A DNA stretch of 36,781 nucleotides from assembly GCA_903881565.1 (NCBI GenBank), contig CAIRTR010000132.1, positions 1-36,781 of the forward strand, given 5' to 3'. The first letter of the stretch is position 1. Every line of letters begins with the position of its first letter. The notes under the pieces are model-generated. The model made no database searches, was not told where the DNA came from, and was given only the letters and a program-made list of their open reading frames with translations. Below, in pieces: positions 1-8,604 of this stretch. The stretch is from Oligoflexia bacterium (GTDB lineage: Bacteria; Bdellovibrionota; UBA1018). A program made the translations under genes and the position numbers.

Positions 1-2
1 CT

Positions 3-836
3 CAAGATCGCCTCCGAAATCTGATCCAAGGCCACATCGCCTCTGCACTCGCTCAAAAAGGAGTCGCCTTCACCGCAGGGGAAAGTTGGATTTCGCTGGG
101 GCTTGGGGTCACGTATACAATGAAAGATGTTCGAATCACCCCGCCCTCTGCCGATGAGCCGCTGATCATCGAGCGAGTTGAAGTTTCGCCCAAAATCAGC
201 GCTCTTTTGTTCAAGAAAATTGCCGGATCCTTCTACCTTAAAGCAGGTGATGGGACACTCAGTGGAGAGTTTAATTCCAAAGGTGATCAACTCGATGGCA
301 AGGTAAAACTCAAACACTTGGACCTAGGAAAAACGGGTGCACTCCTTATTTTAACAGGAATCAAAGGCGGTTTAGACGTCAGTGGCACTCTCGCCTTTGC
401 TGGAAATCCCGACAATCCCTCTACTTTTTTGACTGACGTTGACCTTGATCTTTCCAAACTTGAAATCAGTCCTCAAAGTATCGCAGGTTTCAATCTTCCA
501 AAGATCTCCGCGTCTGAGGGAAGAATCCAATTCACCTCTGCTGCGGGAAAAGGGATGATCAAGACCCTGAAAATTGGAAGCTCTGCCAAAAAGGATTCAG
601 GTGACGACATCATTCTGTCGATGGACGGAGACTTATCACTGGGTCAAAACTGGGAATCGTCTCAAATTCATTCACGTGCAAAGCTACAGCTCTCTGCTGC
701 GCTAACAAAATCCTTTATCCTAATCGACGCTTTCCTAGGCCCGGGAAAACAAACTGACGGCAGTTATCTTTTTGATCTCCAAGGCCCCCTCACTGCTCCC
801 AATCCGGTTCCCGTAGCTCCTGGGGCCGCCAAGTAA
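3..836 (+). CDS. gspN: Type II secretion protein GspN, C-terminal part (5' end outside window)
   Basis: The frame is open from base 3 with no stop upstream, so the first in-frame ATG (120) is internal and the gene is cut by the window edge. The visible 277 residues are rich in beta-strand patterns (alternating hydrophobic residues, many Gly, Ser and Asp), with an early KDVRITPPS segment like the one that follows the transmembrane region in GspN. GspN proteins are AsmA-like accessory components of the type II secretion apparatus in the inner membrane and periplasm, and in this lineage they usually lie at the end of the gsp operon. The C-terminus is Pro/Ala rich. The stop is 4 bases before the next gene, which suggests co-transcription. 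The family call rests on recognised sequence flavour; the exact subfamily is uncertain. Confidence 0.7.
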   Translation, partial: QDRLRNLIQGHIASALAQKGVAFTAGESWISLGLGVTYTMKDVRITPPSADEPLIIERVEVSPKISALLFKKIAGSFYLKAGDGTLSGEFNSKGDQLDGKVKLKHLDLGKTGALLILTGIKGGLDVSGTLAFAGNPDNPSTFLTDVDLDLSKLEISPQSIAGFNLPKISASEGRIQFTSAAGKGMIKTLKIGSSAKKDSGDDIILSMDGDLSLGQNWESSQIHSRAKLQLSAALTKSFILIDAFLGPGKQTDGSYLFDLQGPLTAPNPVPVAPGAAK

Positions 837-840
837 AACT

Positions 841-1677
841 ATGGACTTTGAAAAACACCTCGAAAACCAGCTCGAAAAACTTCTAAATAACGCTCCCTCA
901 AATCTGGCTCAGGCGATGAGATACAGTCTCCTCGCCCCGGGAAAAAGAATCCGACCACGCCTTGTTCAAGCTTCAGCAAGGCTGCTGGCACTCAATGATC
1001 AGGCCGCGCTGCCGATCGCAGTGGCAATCGAGATGTTTCACTGCTTCACCCTCATTCATGACGATCTCCCGTGCATGGATGATGATGATTTTCGAAGGGG
1101 CAAACCCTCGAACCATAAAGTCTTCGGCGAAGCCATCGCCCTGCTTGCCGGGGACGCTCTCATGGCGCTGGCCGCAGAAGCTCTGCTTGATGCCCACGCA
1201 TATGTTGCGCCAGAGTTTTTTTCAAAAGGAATGCGCCGTTTTCTTGAGGTGGCCGGACCCCGAGGGGTCATGGGAGGACAAGCCCAGGAAAGCCTCCTCC
1301 AAACTAACTCCCCGCTTGAAGAGCTGCGACTCATGCATCAGAAGAAAACAGGAGTTCTTTTTTCGGCATCGGTTTTGATTCCAAAAGATTTTGCAGGAAT
1401 CTCAGACACTTCTTCCCACGGTGAGGCTCTCATTGCCTTTTCTGAGGCCCTGGGAGAAGCCTTTCAGGTCGCGGACGACCTCGAAGACCTTTTATCCACA
1501 CCTTTTGAAGAGCTGAGAGATTCTCCGATTCATATTCTTCATTATCTTTCCGAAAAAGACGCCAAGGACCAAACCCTTCAGCGCTTGAACGCCGCTACTC
1601 AAAAGCTGCACGAACGCTTTGAGGAGCGTGCAAGTGAGCTATTGGCCATCAGCGAAGAAGTTCGAAAAAAATTATGA
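841..1677 (+). CDS. ispA: Polyprenyl diphosphate synthase (farnesyl/geranylgeranyl type)
   Basis: This is a short-chain trans-prenyltransferase that condenses isopentenyl diphosphate with allylic diphosphates to give farnesyl or geranylgeranyl diphosphate. At 278 residues it is close to E. coli IspA (about 299). Visible motifs are GKRIRPRL (34-41), the first aspartate-rich motif HDDLPCMDDDDFRRG (73-87), GGQAQES (145-151), KKTG (168-171), and the second aspartate-rich motif as DDLED (212-216) instead of the usual DDILD. The Gly-Lys-Ser-Thr-Tyr-Pro stretch that normally follows the second motif is missing; DSPIHILHYL takes its place, so that end is shortened and product length cannot be predicted. 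The stop codon overlaps the next start (ATGA), indicating translational coupling. Confidence 0.88.
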   Translation: MDFEKHLENQLEKLLNNAPSNLAQAMRYSLLAPGKRIRPRLVQASARLLALNDQAALPIAVAIEMFHCFTLIHDDLPCMDDDDFRRGKPSNHKVFGEAIALLAGDALMALAAEALLDAHAYVAPEFFSKGMRRFLEVAGPRGVMGGQAQESLLQTNSPLEELRLMHQKKTGVLFSASVLIPKDFAGISDTSSHGEALIAFSEALGEAFQVADDLEDLLSTPFEELRDSPIHILHYLSEKDAKDQTLQRLNAATQKLHERFEERASELLAISEEVRKKL

Positions 1678-2663
1678 AAACCCGAGCAAAGATCCCGTTT
1701 CGAATTCTCTGGGTCACAGATCCTTGGGACCGCATGGACCAACCCCGGGACACCTCTTTAAGGCTTGCCGAGGAATCTCTGAACTTGGGACACGAAAATT
1801 ATTGGTGCAATGGCAGATCCGTGTGTCTAATCGAAGGCCAAACCAAGCTTCAGGCCCAGAGAATTCTGAAAATAGAGCCCGCCAGAACCCGAGAATCTTT
1901 TCTCAGGGAACCCGCCCAAAGTTATTCTCCTGATTTTTTCTCCAGCATTCAATATCGCACGGATCCTCCTGTTGATTTGGCCTACTTGCATCCTCTGCAA
2001 CTTCTGGTGCTAGGAATTCAAGGCAAGAAACGCGGTCCCGAAATCGTTAACCCTCCCGAAGTCATTTTCGCTCAATCAGAAAAACTATTTGCTCTGCCGC
2101 TAAAAAGCATTTTTCCCAAGAGCTGTGTTTCCTCGCAATGGGACACTCTTCGCGACTTTGGGCGAATTCAAGGAAAAACCGTACTTAAGCCCCTGCACCA
2201 GGCGCAAAGCAAAGGGGTATCGCTTTTGGAGTGGGCCCCCGAAACTGAAGGCGCCTGTCAACTCATTCTCGAAAGAGCGACGTCAGGCTTTACCTGCCCC
2301 GTTCTCCTGCAAGAATACTTAGCAGGAATTTCGGAAGGCGAACAGCGGCTTTGGTTTCTAGATGGAACCTTGATCGCAGTTGCAAGAAAGCTTCCGCTGG
2401 AAGGCGATTTTCGAGTGAATATTGACCGAGGGAGCGGACTCGTTGCAACAAAGCTAAATCCTCGAGAAAAAAAGGCCGTACCTCTGCTGTCAAAATTTCT
2501 CAAAACCCACAAAATCCGACTGGCTGCGATCGATCTTATAGAAGGATTCGTCACTGATTTCAACTTCACCAGTCCGGGCCTGATCACTCAAATGGAAAAG
2601 ATCACCGGCGAAAATCTAGCCCGAAAAATAATGCAGCGACTGGAAAAACGAGCTCACTTCTGA
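1674..2663 (+). CDS. Glutathione-synthetase-like ATP-grasp protein, divergent
   Basis: The 329 residues follow the GshB plan from end to end: DTSLRLAEES (26-35), RTDPPVDLAYLH (95-106), NPPEVIFAQSEKLFALP (126-142), KPLHQAQSKGV (172-182), EYLAGISEGEQR (214-225), GDFRVN (244-249) and DFNFTSPG (295-302). In GshB these form the prokaryotic glutathione synthetase N-terminal and ATP-grasp domains. Two departures matter. The Gly-rich ATP loop (KPLDGMGG in E. coli) has become KPLHQAQS, and the metal-ligand segment EINVTSPT has become DFNFTSPG. It may therefore ligate a different substrate pair or be weakly active. No gshA is nearby. The start is fused to the stop of the prenyl synthase gene, and the 3' end overlaps the convergent gene by 10 bases. 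Confidence 0.72.
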   Translation: MKTRAKIPFRILWVTDPWDRMDQPRDTSLRLAEESLNLGHENYWCNGRSVCLIEGQTKLQAQRILKIEPARTRESFLREPAQSYSPDFFSSIQYRTDPPVDLAYLHPLQLLVLGIQGKKRGPEIVNPPEVIFAQSEKLFALPLKSIFPKSCVSSQWDTLRDFGRIQGKTVLKPLHQAQSKGVSLLEWAPETEGACQLILERATSGFTCPVLLQEYLAGISEGEQRLWFLDGTLIAVARKLPLEGDFRVNIDRGSGLVATKLNPREKKAVPLLSKFLKTHKIRLAAIDLIEGFVTDFNFTSPGLITQMEKITGENLARKIMQRLEKRAHF

Positions 2664-4093
2664 GGGATTTCCAGGACATTTCGAGCAGGCCCTAACCCCG
2701 GGATCAGGTTGATACCAGGAATTAGCCCTATCTGATCGCGAAGTTCGCCAGGCAGGGTTCCCAGTTCATCCAGGACTTCCCCACCCACTCTCCAAACATC
2801 CCCAGGGGCGGTTGTGAACTTTTCCTTGAGACGACCTGGTAACTGGAGCCCTAGATCGATAACATTCGGATTGTGTTCTTCAGAATTCCACTCTTTAACC
2901 ATAGGGCGAGGAAGTCCCGCATCTGAAAAATAGAATGGATCAGGAAAAAAACCCTGTTGCGGTGGCCGCTTCTCGGGAGGAATTAAATCAAACGCGCGCA
3001 GAAATCGTCCAATATCAATCCCCGCCGTATAGATAAAATTGCGATATTCGCGAGCCTTATCCACGCCCCAGCCAATATTAAAAAACCAAAGGTTGAGATC
3101 TAAGGCCCCTGTAAAATGGGTCCGATCTCCGAACCCTGCCGTCCGCGAACTCTCAAAGTAACTTCCAAAATGGAGATAGGCCTTGTAGTATTTAAAATCT
3201 GCGACGGTATAGGCAAGTCCTGCGCGTGGCTGAGCAGTCCATCGTGCACCCGCCGTTCTCCCATCATCAGTGAGTAATGCCGTACTATCCATCGAGCCCA
3301 TAAAATACAGTCCCACAGCAGCTCTAAACGCTCGATTAGGCACCCATGCCGCGCCAAAGGCCACCCGCTGCGGAGTTTGAACTGGCTGAAAAAAATTCTC
3401 CACACCCCTACCGGGCTGATCAGCCGCCTCAAAGGACTGTCGGAGGGGTGAACTATAATTTACTCCGAGGAGCCAACGCTTGGGCAACTGAAGCATCGCT
3501 CCCAAGGAAAAACCCGCCGTATAAGCATCTTTTGTAAAGTGATTTGCGCCTGTTGCCACAGGCTCATCGGGAAAGCTCATCGATTCGCGCGCCTGACTCA
3601 AAACGACGGCGCCCCCCAGGGAGAGTCTATTATCGAAAAATGTTCGCGCAGCAGCCCAACGGTATTCCCAGATTTTAAGATTAAGATCAATCTGATCCCC
3701 GGCTAGGCTTCCAAAACGAAAACGATTCCCCTCTTCTTGAGGCGACCAAGCCGAAAATCCGAACCCCCATGGATAAGGCGTCGCCATCACCGAATAATTA
3801 TTGGAGGAAACCATTGAAAGATAGGGCTGCACAAATCCATCTTGAATAATATTACCGGAGAATTGAATCCCATTGCTATCGGCCGCCATCGCAAGCCCCG
3901 CAGGATTATCGATTACACCAACGTAATTATCCGCAAGGCCCACCATCGCGCCGGCCATTCCAACTGTGCGGAGATCTCCCCGAACGGTGTTAGACCATCC
4001 CGCATAGCTCTGAGTTCTTTTTGTGTAGGGAAGAACGTCATCAGCCTTTAAGAAAGGCGAAAATAAGCTGAAAACCAAGGCAAATAAAAACAC
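2654..4093 (-). CDS. Outer-membrane beta-barrel protein, FadL/PorV-like
   Basis: A 479-residue exported protein. It begins with a hydrophobic signal sequence ending near FLKA (residue 17), then SYAGWSNTVRGDLRTVGMAG and GLADNYVGVIDNPAGLA. That Gly/Ala/Asn-Pro-Ala-Gly pattern is typical of the N-terminus of FadL/OMPP1 and PorV/UPF0164 barrels, which move hydrophobic molecules or act as secretion partners. Amphipathic strands with aromatic girdles run to about residue 390. The last 90 residues are a Pro/Gly/Leu-rich tail without the usual terminal aromatic residue. The only usable start is GTG at 4093, and the frame is open back to the merR stop 45 bases upstream. The gene is probably last in the infC-merR transcription unit. 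The exact transport role cannot be read from sequence. Confidence 0.65.
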   Translation of the reverse strand: MFLFALVFSLFSPFLKADDVLPYTKRTQSYAGWSNTVRGDLRTVGMAGAMVGLADNYVGVIDNPAGLAMAADSNGIQFSGNIIQDGFVQPYLSMVSSNNYSVMATPYPWGFGFSAWSPQEEGNRFRFGSLAGDQIDLNLKIWEYRWAAARTFFDNRLSLGGAVVLSQARESMSFPDEPVATGANHFTKDAYTAGFSLGAMLQLPKRWLLGVNYSSPLRQSFEAADQPGRGVENFFQPVQTPQRVAFGAAWVPNRAFRAAVGLYFMGSMDSTALLTDDGRTAGARWTAQPRAGLAYTVADFKYYKAYLHFGSYFESSRTAGFGDRTHFTGALDLNLWFFNIGWGVDKAREYRNFIYTAGIDIGRFLRAFDLIPPEKRPPQQGFFPDPFYFSDAGLPRPMVKEWNSEEHNPNVIDLGLQLPGRLKEKFTTAPGDVWRVGGEVLDELGTLPGELRDQIGLIPGINLIPGLGPARNVLEIPQK

Positions 4094-4138
4094 ATTAAAG
4101 AGTTTAACCCAAGCGCGAGTGTCTGCGAGAACTAATTC

Positions 4139-4597
4139 TCAAAGCTGAAATAATTCTGAGATCGGCTGCCGCACCAAACACTGGACATCCCGAGCAAGCA
4201 TCAAGAGCTCAGGATCATGTCTGAGCTCGCTGTGATTGACGAGCTTTTCTGGAGAAACCAAGGCTTCGGCCGCGTCTTCGTGCTGACTCACAGTTTCCTG
4301 CTTGAAGGTCTTGAGTTCCCCCTCTTTTCGCAGTTCACGAATCCGTTTCTTTGCGCCTTCGATAGAATAGCGTTCTTCATAGAGAAGATGCTTGATCATC
4401 AAGACCGTTTCGACATCTGTTTTACGATAAACGCGCTGCCCAGAGTTAGACTTCTCGGGCGCAATAATTGGGAACTCAGATTCCCAATAACGCAAAACAT
4501 AGGGTTTTATCCCTAAGAGTTCAGCAACATCTCCGATCCGAAAAAAAAGCCGATCGGGGATCTGAACTTTATTCGTCGTCTCCATCATCGTCGTCAT
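4139..4597 (-). CDS. MerR-family transcriptional regulator (ihfA-linked type)
   Basis: A winged-helix regulator with the MerR signature: FFRIGDVAELLGIKPYVLRY followed by WESEFP, then SNSGQRVYRKTDVETVLMIK and YSIEGAKKRIRELRKE. This set is characteristic of the conserved MerR protein encoded after ihfA in many delta- and gammaproteobacteria. The C-terminal part lacks Cys clusters, so metal sensing is unlikely; the natural signal is unknown. I choose the ATG at 4597 (152 residues) because a GGAAAG stretch lies just upstream. Other in-frame ATGs lie at 4654, 4609, 4588 and 4585. With this start the first bases overlap the Asp-rich tail of ihfA. The stop is 45 bases upstream of the barrel gene and in the same frame. 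Confidence 0.85.
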   Translation of the reverse strand: MTTMMETTNKVQIPDRLFFRIGDVAELLGIKPYVLRYWESEFPIIAPEKSNSGQRVYRKTDVETVLMIKHLLYEERYSIEGAKKRIRELRKEGELKTFKQETVSQHEDAAEALVSPEKLVNHSELRHDPELLMLARDVQCLVRQPISELFQL

Positions 4598-4928
4598 CTT
4601 TCTTTCCATGATGGAACGAATCTGGCTGAACGGGCTTGCCCTCAAGGCTTGCATTTACTTCAGCTCGCAAAACCTGAGAGGGCCTGAACGTCAGCACTCG
4701 ACGTGCGCTGATTTCAATGCTTTCGCCTGTTTGTGGGTTTCGTCCTACTCGCGGGCGTTTCTCACGCACCACAAAGTTTCCGAAACCAGATATTTTTATT
4801 TTTTGACCCTGGGCCAAAGTGCCCTTGATGGTGTCAAAAACCATTTCTACAAGATCAGCGGCTTCCTTCTTGGAAAATCCAACTTTCTCGTAAAGCGCTT
4901 CAACGATATCCGCCTTGGTCATCGCCAC
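4569..4928 (-). CDS. ihfA: Integration host factor subunit alpha, with acidic tail
   Basis: A DNA-bending HU/IHF-family protein. The start MAMTKADIVEALYEKVGFSK and the centre KISGFGNFVVREKRPRVGRN match IhfA closely, including the Pro-tipped beta arm GRNPQTGESI (P65) that intercalates DNA. It has 119 residues against 99 in E. coli. The extra part is a C-terminal extension ending in DDDDDGDDE, an acidic tail unusual for IhfA. GTG at 4928 is preferred as start: it gives the MAxTKA beginning of the family and has GAGGAG nine bases upstream, better than the ATG two codons on. The position directly after pheT is the classical one. The partner IhfB is not in the window. Confidence 0.93.
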   Translation of the reverse strand: MAMTKADIVEALYEKVGFSKKEAADLVEMVFDTIKGTLAQGQKIKISGFGNFVVREKRPRVGRNPQTGESIEISARRVLTFRPSQVLRAEVNASLEGKPVQPDSFHHGKKDDDDDGDDE

Positions 4929-4988
4929 GATTCGCTTCTCCTCCCTAAAAAGACATCACTCCAATTGACTACACATTTCCCTGCATAT

Positions 4989-7511
4989 CTAACTTCTTAA
5001 CTGAACCCCAAGTTCCTTTTTCCATGATTCTAGGATCTTGGCAGATGCCGCCTCAACCTCTGACTCCTGGAGGCTGCGCGCGTCTTCATAAAAGATAACC
5101 CTAACTGCGACGCTTGTCATCCCCTGAGCGACTTGTTTTCCACGATAAATGTCGAAAATCTTTGAGACCTTTGCCAAAGGCCTCCCGGCCTTCAAGGCGA
5201 CCTGGGTCAATTTGTCTGCCGTCACCGCTTCGCCAACGAGCAAAGCAAAGTCTCGCTCCATCGTTGGAAACTGCGGCCAAGGCTTAAAAACAGGGCTTGC
5301 GGTCACTCCTCGCGATAGTTTTGCGATCATTCCCCAATCCAATTCGCCGATCCAGAGGGGGCCGCGCGCTTTGAGCGCCAAATTTTTGGCGGGATGAAGG
5401 AGACCGAAAATCCCGGCGCGATCTTTTCCAATCCACACTTCAGCAGCCTGCCCGGGATGAAAAAGGTGAAAAGCACCGTCAGAACCTTCGCTCACGGCCT
5501 GAATCCGCACGCCCTTCGTTCCAAGCCCCTGAAACAAGCGTTCTACGACCGCTTTGAGATCGAAAAAATCAATCTCGCCTAGGTCCTGCTGTAGTCCACT
5601 TGCGAATTTTGGCCCTGAAAGAAGAAAGGAAAGTTTCCAGTTTTCTTGAACGCCTGTTTCTAGTCCATTTTGTTCCGAAGCGACCGCGGTCTTGCCTGGC
5701 TGAAATGCAAACGTCGGACGAAGCTCAAATAATCGGATCGGCAACGTTTCTGAACCAAAATGATGGTGCCAGTTCCCTAAGGCGTTATGAACAAGCCCCG
5801 GAAGAAGCGAAGGAACCATGAATTCATGATCTTCGCTCAAGGGATTAATTACTTTTACGTCGGACGCGAACCCGAACTCTTCCAATCGCTTTTTGCCACA
5901 AAACGAAAAGTTCACGCACTCACATAATCCCTGCGCAGCCAAAAGATCTTTAGCAATCCCCTGAAGCTCAAAGCCCTGCCTGGAAGGAGAAACGCCAATC
6001 GAACGGGGTGACGATCCAAGATCCGGGATCGTCTCTTCGATCTTGTCGTACCCGAGGCTTCGGGCAATTTCTTCGGCGAGATCTTCTTTAATTCTCAAAT
6101 CCAAACGATAGGACGGAGGACTAACATTCCAACCGTCTGCAGGTAAATGCTCAACGCGACACTCCAGCCCCTCAAGTATAGTCTTCGCTTCTTCGGGACT
6201 CACCTTCATGCCCAGGAACTTTTCAAACCACAGGGGGTCACACGCAATCTCAGGCTGCTTCTTCGAGATGCCTTGCACCTCTGGGATTTGCGCAATCTCT
6301 GCAGACACGACCTTTCCGCCCGCAAGCGACAGCACCAGCTCTGTAAACCGCTCCATCGCAGCCTTAAGGCCTTGGGGATCCACGCCGCGTTCAAAACGAT
6401 GAGAGGCTTCAGTCTTCTTTAGATGAAGCGAAGACGCGCGCCTGACTGACACCGCATCGAACTCAGCACACTCTAAATAAACTTTTGACGTCGAATCAGA
6501 GACCTCTGAATTCCCGCCCCCCATCACGCCCGCTAATCCAATCGCGCGCTCAAGATCCCGCCCATCCGCAATCACAAGCTCTTCACCAGTAAGTTTCACC
6601 GAAGTGCCATCCAAAAGTGGAAGCTCATCGCCCGCGCGCGCCAGACGCACCCCAAGCTGGCCACCTTGAATCTTATCCGCATCGTAGGCATGGACCGGAT
6701 GTCCAGTTTCCCAAAGCACAAGATTGCTCGCATCAACGACGTTATTGATAGAGCGCGCGCCAAGAGCCTCAAGGCGCTTCACCACCCATTGAGGTGAGGG
6801 TGCGACTTTAACTCCTTCAATGAAACACCCATAGAACTGAGGCGCTTTTTCACCGGCGTTCAGAGAAATCTTTATCGGAGCGTTTCCCAGCCCCTGAGCC
6901 TTACAGAAGCTATCCACAAGTGTGCGCTTCGCCTGAACTCCCAGGGCAGCAGCAACCTCGCGCGCGATCCCAAAGTGTCCCAGACAATCCGCTCGATTCG
7001 CCGTCAGCTTAAGCGTCAAAGTCGTATCATCACGTCCCAGGATCTTCGCCATAGGAACGCCAAGCGCCGTATCAGCGGGCAAAATCAGGAGTCCGTCAGC
7101 TTTTTCTTTCAAACAAAGTTCTTCTTCAGAACAAAGCATCCCATTTGAAACCACGCCTCGGATTTTACTCAGCTCAATTTTCAGACCATTGGGAAGTTTT
7201 GCCCCTATTTGTGCAAGCACCACTTTGTCGCCAGCCTTCATGTTCTGCGCGCCACAAACGATCTCCAGAGGATCACCTTGGCCCAAGCTCACTTTACATA
7301 AGCTCAAACGATCTGCCTGGGGGTGAGGGTTCTTTTCTATGATCTGAACGCTCACGACGTTTTCAAAGCCTGTGTCTTGCCGCTCAACAGCCTCGACTTC
7401 GAGTCCCCGACGAGTCAGAAGCTCTGCAAGCTTTTCCGCCCGCACAGCTGGAGTCGCCCCAAGCGTTGAAAGATCCACCAATTCGCTAAGCCAATTAAAG
7501 GAAATTTTCAT
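4989..7511 (-). CDS. pheT: Phenylalanine-tRNA ligase beta subunit
   Basis: The large subunit of the alpha2-beta2 phenylalanyl-tRNA synthetase, which binds and edits tRNA-Phe in the cytoplasm. Domains in order: an N-terminal segment MKISFNWLSELVDL; an EMAP/OB tRNA-binding domain with NPHPQADRLSLCKVSLG and VSNGMLCSEEEL; the B3/B4 editing domain with NRADCLGHFGIAREVAAALG, NNVVDASNLVLWETGHPVHA and ERAIGLAGVMGG; the B5 domain; a pseudo-synthetase core; and a C-terminal FDX-ACB domain with PQFPTMERDFALLV and FDIYRGKQVAQGMTSVAVRV. I place the start at ATG 7511 (840 residues, slightly longer than E. coli PheT), 7 bases after the pheS stop. A longer frame back to 7553 would overlap pheS and adds nothing family-like. 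Confidence 0.96.
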   Translation of the reverse strand: MKISFNWLSELVDLSTLGATPAVRAEKLAELLTRRGLEVEAVERQDTGFENVVSVQIIEKNPHPQADRLSLCKVSLGQGDPLEIVCGAQNMKAGDKVVLAQIGAKLPNGLKIELSKIRGVVSNGMLCSEEELCLKEKADGLLILPADTALGVPMAKILGRDDTTLTLKLTANRADCLGHFGIAREVAAALGVQAKRTLVDSFCKAQGLGNAPIKISLNAGEKAPQFYGCFIEGVKVAPSPQWVVKRLEALGARSINNVVDASNLVLWETGHPVHAYDADKIQGGQLGVRLARAGDELPLLDGTSVKLTGEELVIADGRDLERAIGLAGVMGGGNSEVSDSTSKVYLECAEFDAVSVRRASSLHLKKTEASHRFERGVDPQGLKAAMERFTELVLSLAGGKVVSAEIAQIPEVQGISKKQPEIACDPLWFEKFLGMKVSPEEAKTILEGLECRVEHLPADGWNVSPPSYRLDLRIKEDLAEEIARSLGYDKIEETIPDLGSSPRSIGVSPSRQGFELQGIAKDLLAAQGLCECVNFSFCGKKRLEEFGFASDVKVINPLSEDHEFMVPSLLPGLVHNALGNWHHHFGSETLPIRLFELRPTFAFQPGKTAVASEQNGLETGVQENWKLSFLLSGPKFASGLQQDLGEIDFFDLKAVVERLFQGLGTKGVRIQAVSEGSDGAFHLFHPGQAAEVWIGKDRAGIFGLLHPAKNLALKARGPLWIGELDWGMIAKLSRGVTASPVFKPWPQFPTMERDFALLVGEAVTADKLTQVALKAGRPLAKVSKIFDIYRGKQVAQGMTSVAVRVIFYEDARSLQESEVEAASAKILESWKKELGVQLRS

Positions 7512-7518
7512 AATTTTC

Positions 7519-8559
7519 TCAAAACTGGGACAAGAAACGAACGTCCCCGTCATACATCAATCGTAGATCCGGAATCTCGTGCAACAACATCGCAACCCGC
7601 TCAATGCCAATTCCAAAAGCAAACCCTGTGAGTCCCTCTCGCAAATAAGCATCGCCATATCCGACGGCCTCAAAAAGCCTAGGATGAACCATGCCCGCAC
7701 CCAAGATCTCAATCCAACCACTGCCGCGGCAAACCTTACAAGTCGGTGAAATTTTCAATCGGCATAAGAAACAGCTCACATCAACTTCAGCACCTGGCTC
7801 AACAAAGGGAAAATAACTGGGACGAAGTCTGATCTTCGTTTCGGATCCAAAAAGCTCGCGGGCGAAAAAGCTCAGCGTCCCTTTGAGATCACTCATCGTA
7901 ACTCCACGATCAATCCAAAGCCCCTCAATCTGATGAAACATCGGGGAATGGGTTGCATCACTATCGTTTCGATAAACTGCACCGGGACTCAAAATACGAA
8001 CGGGCCATTTTTCTGATTTCATCGTGCGAATCTGCACAGGAGTGGTGTGGGTACGGAGAACGACGCCCGGACCAGCAAAAAACGTGTCTTGCATGTCGCG
8101 CGCAGGATGATCGGCCGGAATATTGACCGCATCAAAATTCAGATACTCGGATTCAATCTCAGGCCCGGTATTTAAATCAAATCCGATCCGAGAAAAAATT
8201 TTTACGAGCTTACGAGTCGTCTGAGTGATGGGATGCAAACTCCCCCGATGAGGCATCCGAGAAGGAAGCGAAACATCCGATCGCTCATCTCGAATCTTCG
8301 CGTCGAGTACAATTTGCTCGAGCGACACCTTGCGCTCATCCAAGGCCGTTTCAAGCTTCTTTTTCCATTCATTGGCAGCCGCCCCTATGACAGGACGCTC
8401 TGCGGGAGATGCGGATCCAAGACCTTTGAGAATTTCGCTTAAAGCGCCCTTTTTGCCAAGGACACGAACACGAACCTCATCCAAAGTGGCAAGCGTAGAC
8501 GCCTCCGCCACCTCGGTAAGAGTTTTCTCTCCGATTAGTTTCAGATTTTCTATGATCAT
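7519..8559 (-). CDS. pheS: Phenylalanine-tRNA ligase alpha subunit
   Basis: The catalytic subunit, 346 residues: a class II aminoacyl-tRNA synthetase that activates phenylalanine. An N-terminal coiled coil (about 1-90) is followed by the core. Motif 2 is YRNDSDATHSPMFHQIEGL (196-214), then FPFVEPGAEVDVS (250-262) and ILGAGMVHP (285-293). Motif 3 is GFAFGIGIERVAMLLHEIPD (312-331). Between the core strands sits a Cys-x2-Cys (263, 266) and Cys-x2-Cys (274, 277) pair, resembling a small zinc knuckle; some bacterial PheS have it and E. coli does not. The start region has only a weak ribosome site. A small GC hairpin with a following U-rich stretch lies in the 45-base gap after rplT and could tune expression. 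Confidence 0.96.
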   Translation of the reverse strand: MIIENLKLIGEKTLTEVAEASTLATLDEVRVRVLGKKGALSEILKGLGSASPAERPVIGAAANEWKKKLETALDERKVSLEQIVLDAKIRDERSDVSLPSRMPHRGSLHPITQTTRKLVKIFSRIGFDLNTGPEIESEYLNFDAVNIPADHPARDMQDTFFAGPGVVLRTHTTPVQIRTMKSEKWPVRILSPGAVYRNDSDATHSPMFHQIEGLWIDRGVTMSDLKGTLSFFARELFGSETKIRLRPSYFPFVEPGAEVDVSCFLCRLKISPTCKVCRGSGWIEILGAGMVHPRLFEAVGYGDAYLREGLTGFAFGIGIERVAMLLHEIPDLRLMYDGDVRFLSQF

Positions 8560-8604
8560 CTGTGGCTCGATTCTACAATAAAACCGCCCCAGAAGAGGGC
8601 ATAT

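Noticed and set aside
1056-1334. Minus-strand frames opposite the prenyl synthase gene
   Set aside because: Antisense shadows of the conserved Asp-rich region with no independent support.
8560-8604. Phenylalanine attenuator before pheS
   Set aside because: A small GCCC/GGGC hairpin and U-rich stretch exist, but there is no leader peptide with Phe codons and the stem is only four pairs.
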